Source: Pseudovirgaria hyperparasitica (taxonomy: Eukaryota; Ascomycota; Dothideomycetes; Acrospermales; Acrospermaceae). From it: a DNA stretch of 64,000 bases. Shown here in pieces: positions 56,334 to 64,000 of the stretch. The notes under the pieces were generated by a model. That model did no database searches, had not been told where the DNA came from, and was given only the letters and a program-made list of their open reading frames with translations. A program made the position numbers and the translations under genes. Where the stretch lies: assembly GCF_010093815.1 (NCBI RefSeq), contig NW_022985557.1, positions 434,001-498,000 of the forward strand. The letters run 5' to 3'. How positions within the stretch are numbered: the first letter of the stretch is position 1; every line of letters begins with the position of its first letter.

Positions 56334-57222
56334 ATGGCCTCAGCTCCCGCAACACAGTCCTTGAAGGTATGCAAGAGAGACAGGCTATATACTATCTCGG
56401 AAGATCTGTACTAACTATAGCTTGCAGTGCGTCGTCACTGGAGATGGTGCTGTAGGCAAGGTCAGTACACCGCTGCAAGTTTCTTGAAGCAATAGTTAAC
56501 TAATTCCGAACTAGACGTGCTTGCTCATCTCTTACACAACGAACGCTTTCCCTGGAGAATACATCCCTACCGTGTATGCGATCATTCCCGTCGATCGAGA
56601 CAATGCGGACGCTAACTTTGGAGCAAAGCTTTGACAATTACTCTGCTAATGTAATGGTCGACGGAAAGCCCATTAGCCTTGGACTGTGGGATACTGCCGG
56701 CCAGGAAGATTACGATAGACTGCGTCCTTTGTCGTATCCCCAGACCGATGTCTTCTTGATCTGCTTCTCAATCGTCAGCCCACCCTCTTTTGACAACGTC
56801 AAGGCGAAAGTAAGTCAATCGATGAAATACCATCACAAATCAGTCCTGACTCCTGCATAGTGGTACCCAGAGATCGAGCATCATGCACCCAATGTCCCAA
56901 TCATACTCGTCGGTACGAAGTTGGATTTACGAGATGACGAGGCCACCCGTGAGAGCCTGCGCCAGAAAAAGATGGCACCTATCCAGTACGAGCAGGCCGT
57001 TATGGTTGCGAAGGAGATCAAGGCGCAGAAATACCTCGAGTGCTCAGCATTGACCCAACGTAACCTCAAGAGCGTGTTTGACGAAGCTATCAGGTCTGAA
57101 TTCACTCTCGTATCGTTGTATCGTTTACACTGGAACCTGCTAACCATTCCTCGTACAGAGCGGTCCTTAGCCCACGTCCAGCCATTGGCTACAAGAAGAA
57201 ATCAAAGTGTGTTGTGCTGTAA
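56334..57222 (+). CDS. racA: Rho-family GTPase Rac (RacA/Rac1)
   Basis: Small GTPase controlling hyphal polarity, actin and NADPH oxidase in filamentous fungi. Six exons, 56334-56366, 56428-56460, 56515-56573, 56629-56809, 56861-57093 and 57159-57222, give 200 residues. P-loop GDGAVGK joins [20 protein letters not shown] across an intron; switch I is completed as [11 protein letters not shown]; switch [20 protein letters not shown]; base-binding TKLD and CSALTQ. The text [20 protein letters not shown] and WDTAGQE (Trp in place of Cdc42 Phe) mark Rac rather than Cdc42. The end is polybasic KKKSK with CaaX box CVVL, predicted to be geranylgeranylated. Confidence 0.96.
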
Positions 57223-58418
57223 ATGATGTGACAGGCGATATGAAGATCAATTTTAGACGCAACATTCCAAGAGCTATGCCATACTTCGACCGAATGAAGC
57301 TGTTTGATGACCTTAATACCATACTTTTCACCGGCGGCGTTACTTGCGATTCAGAAATGCGACACTACAACTCTCACCTCGCGCCGTAGGCGTTGCGTGA
57401 AGGATGCACTGCCTGAGACTGTACCATGCGCGGTGTCAATGGCCCCGCCTCCATGGAATTTTTTCTGAGTACCAGCATTTTTCGCACATTGGCAGTTCGA
57501 ATTTCTCGCAGTCTTGGCAGAAACCTCTGACTTTTCTCCTTCACTGTCATTTGTCTTTAAGGCATTCTCCCAGAGATCCATCTGATACTTTGCGGGAATG
57601 TGGTTTGTGATACCTGGTGACAGTTGTAGATAGCGTAGAGCAATCATCTTAATGTTTCATCTCTGTCTCTTCATTGTGCTCCTCCTACATACGCTCGGAT
57701 TCACTAAATAGTGCGTGATCATCTACCCCTGCGACGTACTTTAGATAAACTTGTGACTGAGGTCATCGTCGTTGTACCCTGTTAGTCCTAATCATGGATT
57801 ACCACTGTGATAGCGTTTGCTGCCGGTGTCCAAGCTATACGATTTAGCTGTCTGAATCCTACCCACTCTAAGCACTTGAGCACAAGTGTCGTTACTCTGC
57901 TTTAAGCTATAGCTCTTCATACACACATACTCTATCATCATACACATGAATACAAATATGTAAAAAGATCTAAAGAGAGGAAGATGAAAGTATCTTATGA
58001 TGGAAAGTGATTCTTCAAAAGATAGTCTATATGAATATATACAACTATTTATAGAATCTATTTCTACTCTCTTTACTCTCTTACTCAAGTTTTTTCCGTT
58101 TCAAGAAATAACTCTTTATATAATACACTAATCAAAGAACTTCGATTTACTATACTTGATTTATCATCTTATTATACTATCTATATAAGTCTATATAAAT
58201 ATTATAATATATATAGTCTAAAGATAGAGAAACTTAATGGAATAGAGAAGAGAGAGTGACTATAATATATACTAAGAGTGGTAGAATTTGTTAGGCATCC
58301 ATTGTCCATTATATTTGTTGCCTTGTTGCCTATCCGCCCCACCAGAAATCCAACAACAGAAACGCATGTCGCAGGCACTTTCGCCGCGGTACTCACATGT
58401 ATTCCTCAAGCGTACGCT
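57223..58418. other. Intergenic with an AT-rich tract (about 57.9-58.28 kb)
   Basis: No supported gene. The segment 57900-58275 is strongly AT-rich (TATATAA-type runs) beside GC-richer coding DNA. It could be a decayed, RIP-affected repeat or a replication/matrix region; the sequence alone does not decide. Confidence 0.5.
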
Positions 58419-60293
58419 ATGTTTCATACGGGTGACTTGAACAGCGGCATTACGCTTGCGCTCCAGAGCCGAAAGTCCGTTGCGTGCTTCGTTCGAGGTA
58501 AGGCTTCCGCTTCTACATTATCCCCTGAGCATGGAAGCTCCAAGCTCCGCAGCAGGAAAGCTACCCAGCGTCGTACCACCAGGGTAGACCTGGTCTTTCA
58601 GAGAAGTGTGGGCTAATGGGTAACGGCAGATACGAACGAAGAAAGCCAGAAATGGGAAGAGAGTTGGCTTCAGGACGAGGAGGTATGAGACTGGGTATAC
58701 GCCGTGGCAGCAATAGGAGAGAAAGAGCTAACGAGCGCGTAGCTTGCGAGGTTACTGAGTCAAAGAGCTGTGGTGTTGAGGTTGGAAGAGGGATCTCAGG
58801 AGGCGGGCTTTCTGGGTGCATTTTGCCCGCTCAAGGAGGTTCCGGCTTTGGTGGTCATACAGTATGCTTCATACTATCAGGAAAAGGAAGATATGCTGAT
58901 CTGATTTGGTAGTAATGGACAGTTGAAAGAGCACATCGCGAGTCCGGTCGATGAAGATCAATTCAGAAAGAGGCTGAAGGCGGCGTTGGATCCAGGAGAG
59001 AGCATACCCAATTCCGCGAGTGCACAAGGCCCTACACCCTCGATCACAACACCAGCTTCTACCACTACTCCTACCGCTTCCACCACTACAACAACCCCTA
59101 CCTCCCCGCCCACAACCTCCCCACCATCCCGCACCCCAGAGCAGATCCTCGCCGAGCACCAAGCCCGCGTCGAACACGAACGCATCGCCCGCGAAGCCCG
59201 CCAAAAGCAAGAAGCCGCACAAGCCAAACAACGCGCCCGCGAAGAAGCCGCCGCCCGCCAATCCCAACCACAAATCTCGCCCGCAGAGTCCAGCCGCGCC
59301 AAAGGCAAGCAGAAAGTCGAGCCCCCAGGCCTCTCCGAGCGCGAGCGCCAATCTGCTGAGGCGAAACGCATTCAGCAGACTGCGGCCGAAGAAGCACGCA
59401 AGCATAAGCTTGCGCGCGAGAAGGATCTCGAGCGCGTTCAGGCTCGCTTACGGCAGGACCAAGAAGAGCGGCGTGCGCATCAGCGGGCGCGCGAGCGCGA
59501 GCGCGAGGCTGTGGGTGTGGGTGTAGGTGCGGGTGCGAGTGCAGGTGCAGGGGCAGCGAGGAGCACACCTAGTCCGCGGCCGCAGACGAGTCGGACGACG
59601 AGTGCGGTGGGGAAGAATGTGAGCTTACAGGTCAGACTGTTTGACGGGAGTACGGTGCGGAAGAGTTTCCCGTCGGCGGAGAATCTGACGACAGCCGTGA
59701 GGCCGTGGGTGGATGGGCAATTGGAAGAAGCACCGCCACCGTACACGTTCCGGCATATCCAGGCGCCGCTGCCGAGTCGGGAGATATCGATGTCGGAAGA
59801 GGCGTCGCCGCTGGCTGAGCTGGGGTTGTTCCCGTCTGCTACGCTTGTGCTTGTTCCTGTTGCGGGATACACGAGTGCGTATGCTTCGGGACAGGGCGAT
59901 GGGTATCTGGGTACGGTTCAAAGAGGTACGACGGGGGTGTTTGGGCTGGTTGGTAGTGCAATAGGGGCTGTTGTGGGTACCATGAGGGCTGTACCTGGGC
60001 TTAGGCTTCTTGTGTCGCCCGGCACAGATGGTTCACAGGATGGGAGGGCATCGGCGCCCCAGCAAGGACGTACTATGGACCAGTCGAGTTCAAGTGGTGC
60101 GCAGGGTACGCAAAACAACTCATCTGGTTCTGGACTGAAGATTAGGACATTGGCAGATCAGAGGAGGGAAGCGGGCAGGGATGATACGGAGCTGTATAAT
60201 GGTAACCAGGTCAGTGGACTTTGAGTACACGATGAGTGAGTGCTAACCAGGTCTCAGCTCAACTTTGAGCCCAGAGATGACGACAATAAGTAG
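58419..60293 (+). CDS. UBX-domain protein (UBXD4/Ubx7-like, p97/Cdc48 cofactor)
   Basis: Adaptor of the Cdc48/p97 segregase, probably ER-associated. Five exons, 58419-58497, 58630-58682, 58743-58861, 58913-60209 and 60258-60293, give 527 residues. The N-terminal thioredoxin-like domain reads MFHTGDLNSGITLALQSRKS, VACFVRDTNEESQKWEESWL, LARLLSQRAVVLRLEEGSQE and KEVPALVVIHNGQLKEHIAS across three introns. A long Arg/Glu/Ala-rich coil (about 145-260) follows. The UBX domain (about 275-375) has VSLQVRLFDGSTVRKSFPSA and TFRHIQAPLPSREISMSEEA. A hydrophobic hairpin-like segment (GVFGLVGSAIGAVVGTMRAV, near 400) may anchor it to membranes. The last exon gives LNFEPRDDDNK, a usual C-terminus. Exon 2 is 53 nt. 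Confidence 0.92.
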
Positions 60294-60554
60294 TCAGTCA
60301 TGCTCGCATAGTCCAGTTTCGTCTTAATAGCACGATATGCGGAGATTAATGCCATATATATGAGCAGAGAGGGTTTATGATTGAGATGCTATGCTTTAGT
60401 GATTTGCCCCCCAACGTACATATTGGAAGACAGCATGCAAGTCGAGTTTTATACACATTTATAAATAACGGCTGTCTTGATTTCCGTACTGTCCGTATGC
60501 ACATGCTTGCTCCATTTCCAACCCCACGCTATCATACACCGTTTGCTACCTTGT

Positions 60555-61161
60555 CTACCACGTCGAGGAGCTGTTGCTAGACGGTCCCTTGAAGCAATTC
60601 ATCAGGGTGTCCATAGGAAACTTGCAAGCTGGCTGGTCGCCCCCGTACGCTGCGGCGCATTCCTTGAACATGCGAAGCTCAGTCGCACACTCGCCATTCT
60701 GTGCCATCTGGTCGAACTGTTGAGCCTGGGCGGGTGAGGCGGCCATCTGCTGAACTTCTTGGGGAGCGGCACTGCTGCTGCCACCGCTGAACCAGCCACC
60801 GACGGCGTGGCCGATGGACGATCCGACTGCTACACCACTGGTACACGTTAGTTATTCTCTTTATAGTATCAGGGGGGTGGAAACGGGGGGTCGAAGGTAG
60901 GGTTTTTCTTCCCCGAAAGTGGCGTTGGTAGGGCAAGAAAGCTACATACGCAGCGGTGGAAGCCATCTGGCCGAAAAGACCTGGGCCAGCGCTCTGCTGG
61001 GCCGCTGGTGCTGGTGGAGGAGGAGCCTGCTGTTGCATCGGGGGGCGAGCAGTGGCGGTAGAGGAGCTGCGAGTTTGCTGCTGCGATGGAGCTGCAGGCC
61101 GGGCTGGCGGAGGGGCCGGGCGACGTGCCGGAGCGGATCTGCCACCACCTTGACGAGGCAT
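60555..61161 (-). CDS. MIX17: CHCH-domain protein MIX17 (CHCHD2/10 homologue)
   Basis: Mitochondrial intermembrane-space protein of the twin CX9C class, related to human CHCHD2/CHCHD10. Two exons, 61161-60950 and 60837-60555, with a 112-nt intron, give 164 residues. The N-terminus is Arg/Pro/Ala/Gln-rich (APARRPAPPPARPAAPSQQQ), then GLFGQMASTAAGVAVGSSIG and HAVGGWFSGGSSS (the conserved hydrophobic helix, joined across the intron). The CHCH domain has CATELRMFKEC and CKFPMDTLMNC, two exact C-x9-C pairs. Import by Mia40 disulfide relay is the family route. Confidence 0.95.
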
Positions 61162-62642
61162 TTTTGATATATGTTTGGTGTTTTGGGGGGTTGTTTGTGT
61201 TTTGGATGAGAGTTGAGTTTGAGGTTTGAGAAGAAGAGGTTGTTGATGGACGACTGTAGAAGATGCGAGGTGGCTTGGCGAATCAGAGGTCTGTGCTACA
61301 TTTCACGTAATCAACAGACTAGTACTATAACTCTCTGACCTCACTCCTTTTTATAGTATTGAAGAACATCAGCGTTGGTTCTATGTGCTCAGGCATCGTC
61401 TGCCTTGCTTGCTGGCAATATAACATATCATAGTTGCGCCGCATCATCGAAACCGTATAGCACACGCAGCTCGACAATTATGTAAACCAACTAGCAGACT
61501 CCGAAGATATTGAAATTGTCAATTATATTGACCTTCCTGTTCAAAGCACTCTGTGGTGAACGGCTGGAGAGTCAGTTTGCTGTCTATGAGTCTCCGAACA
61601 GACTATTCATCTTTAAGCCGATCGTCAAAGGGTAGCTTTAGTCGCGTATACAGCAGTAAGTGCCACAATCTAGGATGACTTCAATTACCCTGGTATTTGT
61701 AAATGTCGAGGCTGTGGCTCTGTATACCTCTCTAGTAAGACGTCATATTTTTGCTTGTACTCGATTCTTTCATCATAGGATATGCTGAGCTTGTATATTT
61801 GCAGTGGTCCACCGATGTACTATCGAGAGCTTTGAACGATCGTCATGGCGCTTGAAGTCGAAATAGCGCATCATGTTCAGATGTATCGCTGAAATGGATC
61901 GGGGGCCTGGATTATAACCTTGGAACGCTCTCTAGATCTGGAATAGGCTGGTATATCAAGCTGTATAGTGCACCTGTCCTCAATCTAAGGTTTATATATT
62001 TGGCTATTGATTTCGAATTGTCCGACTATGTCTCAATGCAGTTTGATCTGTTCTCCACAGAACACTTGTCCGATGTATGCACTCATCTTCTCAATCATAC
62101 ACTCTACCAGTATGTCTACGACCAAGAAAGTAAAAGACTGGCACGTGGGAGTCCATGCCAATCGACCGAACGCACCGGAGCACTGTTTGTGCCCCTGATT
62201 TCCAAAGGAGAAGATCTCTATGATCATGAACTTAGGTATGCCGACAGCATAAATCTATGGGAGCGTTTAAGGAGCCTGGGAGCAAACCAGTATAGAAGTC
62301 TATCTATCTGAGTAGTTTCTATAGAGTCGTCTTATGCGAAGAGCTTAGGGCAGGACCAGCAAGATGTAATCCTGCCACATGAGGAAGACATCAGGAGAAA
62401 GCATGTTCGATAATAAATTCGATGTTGCCTGATCCTGAAGAGGAAGAAAGAGGTACTATAATCGCAGCTGCCATATTTTAAATTATCTCGAACATTCCCA
62501 CGGCTGAACTTGTCCTACTTCCCGTAAACACACTTCATGAATCACCGCCGACATCCTTAACATCTCTGACTTCGAACATCCTTATTCATCTCATCCTACG
62601 CAAATCACCTTCTGGGAAAACTACAGGTTTCCCTTCTCTATC
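61162..62642. other. Intergenic, no supported gene
   Basis: 1.5 kb between divergent genes. A 103-codon plus frame at 62000-62311 has no recognisable domain. The last 150 bases are the likely promoter and leader of the metalloprotease. Confidence 0.45.
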
Positions 62643-63755
62643 ATGAAGTCTTCCATCACTCTCGTTCTCGCCGCTCTGCTACACAGCAGTTCAGTAATCG
62701 CTCTGAGTCGATGTGCGACCACAGGCAGCTCAGGTGGCTTGGCTTTGGCCGCACAGATGCGCGAAGATGAGATGTTTGGTCGAGTCAATGACTCCGTAAT
62801 GGACGCAAAAATTACTATTCCGACGGTGTTCCACGTTATTTATGACACTGATGAGCCGTCTTCACCAAATGTGAGTCCTTTTCCGTCCTTGTTCCATCAG
62901 CATTTCTTTGTCTTTCGGGTTTTGTCAACATTTGTGTGCACGGAGCCATTTTGCCTATTCTGCCCTCGAAGTCTTTCTCAATTGGCTCTCCATGTGACCA
63001 TACTAAACCGAAAGTTGATTATTTGACTGTACAGGATAAGCGCCTCAAAGACCAACTGAAGGTCCTGAATGACGAGTACGAGCCCGCGGGATTTTCATTT
63101 GACCTCATCAATACAACGCGAACGAAAAATTCCAGATGGGCCAAATGGTCAGACCGAACTGACCGTGATATGAAAGAAGCCTTGAGGCAGGGTGTCCAAA
63201 ACACTCTTAATGTCTTCTTTGTCCCGTCGATGTCTGTTGGGCTTGGTGGAGGGGTTCTAGGGGTATGTGCTATTCCTTTCACTTCTGTGGCATACGGTCA
63301 AAGGCTAAGGCTCTGATGCAGTATTGCGGGAATATAATTCAATCCCCGGAACTGGACTTGATCGAAGATGGCTGCGTCATCTTGAACTCAGCAATGACTG
63401 GTCCAGGTAGCAAAGCGCCATTCAATGAAGGAAAGACCGCCGTGCATGAAGTAGGCCATTGGCTCGGCCTCTGGCATGTCTTTGATATCACATGCCTCGG
63501 AGCCGGTGACCTGATTGACGACACAACTCCCCAGTCCATGGCAACCCTTGGTTGCAATACGACCCAAGATAGCTGTGAAGGTGGCCTGAAAGACAACATT
63601 CACAACTTTCTTGACTACTCCGATGATGCATGCATGAATGAGTTCACACCTGGTCAGGTGAAGCGGATGCACAGTTGTGAGTACTTCTCTCTGCTGTATG
63701 AGTAGCTTTGCTGACTACTTCAGCATGGGATAAGTTTAGAGCCCAAGATGAATAG
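62643..63755 (+). CDS. Secreted metalloprotease, M43 (pappalysin-like) family
   Basis: Zinc endopeptidase released outside the cell. Four exons, 62643-62870, 63035-63262, 63322-63676 and 63724-63755, give 280 residues, normal for fungal M43B enzymes. A signal peptide covers about 1-20 (SSITLVLAALLHSSSVIALS). The pro/early domain has TIPTVFHVIYD. Exon 2 reads QLKVLNDEYEPAGFSFDLIN and NTLNVFFVPSMSVGLGGGVL. The zinc site HEVGHWLGLWHVF is the complete HExxHxxGxxH of metzincins, with NFLDYSDDACMNEFTPGQVK as Met-turn region, although the turn here reads D-A-C-M. Cysteines around it are conserved for disulfides. All residues needed for catalysis appear present. Confidence 0.94.
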
Positions 63756-64000
63756 ATCGCAAGGTTTCATCGGCAAGAGCCAATTCGGTAGTAGATTAGT
63801 AATGCATTGATACTGTTTGCTCCCGTCTTTTAGCATTTCGAGTGAGCTTGAGATCGCCATGAATGAGGAAGAGGACGGTGTCTTGACACAGGAGACTTTG
63901 GTGTACCAGTATCCATCGGTAGACAAGATATGTACCTCATTGGGTCTCAGGTGTCCGTTCAAGTGTTCCTCCTTTACGGGACAACAGATCTCAAGGACAC
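63756..64000. other. Window end, possible partial gene
   Basis: On the minus strand an open frame enters from the right edge and reads RPNEVHILSTDGYWYTKVSC before stopping at 63720-63722; the plus strand is also open over part of it. Too little to assign. Confidence 0.25.

Noticed and set aside
57351-57647. Minus-strand C-x2-C..C-x2-C pattern near 57500 in a 30-codon frame
   Set aside because: Looks like a zinc finger at first sight, but the frame has stops close on both sides and no plausible splice partners.
62000-62311. 103-codon plus-strand frame
   Set aside because: No domain or signal; flanked by DNA without coding character.

Overview
This window is nuclear DNA of a filamentous ascomycete (Pezizomycotina). 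The evidence is many short introns (45-120 nt, GT..AG), and fungal markers including TeaA-type kelch cell-end protein, KOG1, DASH subunit Spc19, a DUF6536 membrane protein, ATP18, fungal ATP sulfurylase with its APS-kinase-like tail, RacA and MIX17. I cannot fix the genus; the gene set would suit a dothideomycete, but that is inference. One assembly gap (35 N) lies inside a CA microsatellite.

Layout. 1-5.7 kb: the 3' end of a short-chain dehydrogenase, a flavin monooxygenase and an M61-like protein that has lost its zinc motif. 5.8-16.7 kb is housekeeping: lipoyltransferase LIPB (with a damaged 3' half), POP7, mitoribosomal RSM22, casein kinase I, SPC19 and ATP18. 17-24 kb: a DUF6536 membrane protein, then a decayed stretch with remains of a fungal-specific transcription factor and a xanthine-dioxygenase-like gene, then a gene-poor stretch with a tRNA-like element and microsatellite. 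24-37 kb: TeaA and KOG1 (both large) and a fructosamine-kinase-like gene. 37-45 kb: a fungal SLATT-domain protein with 13 eleven-residue repeats, a glutathione transferase, exosome cofactor LRP1 and a ketopantoate-reductase-like protein. 45-49 kb: a sulfate assimilation pair, ATP sulfurylase and PAPS reductase, both on the minus strand. 50.9-61 kb: a mitoribosomal uS14 gene (MRP2) made of very short exons, an Arb2-domain protein, a secreted protein of unknown function in AT-rich surroundings, RacA, a UBX protein and MIX17. 62.6-63.8 kb: a secreted M43 metalloprotease.

How the genes fit together. Most neighbours are functionally unrelated, as usual in fungi. The clear functional link is the sulfur pair: ATP sulfurylase makes APS, and PAPS reductase reduces PAPS to sulfite (the APS kinase between them is not in the window). 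Polarity is represented twice (TeaA, RacA) and mitochondria repeatedly (RSM22, MRP2, ATP18, MIX17, LIPB), without physical clustering. The most unusual item is the SLATT-domain gene: SLATT domains are best known as 2-TM effectors of bacterial conflict systems, and here one is joined to a very regular 11-residue repeat tail. I saw no virus-like elements, no LTR elements and no CRISPR. Exon boundaries were read by eye from splice consensus, protein family continuity and reading phase; all proposed multi-exon models add up to whole codons except where I say the gene is broken.
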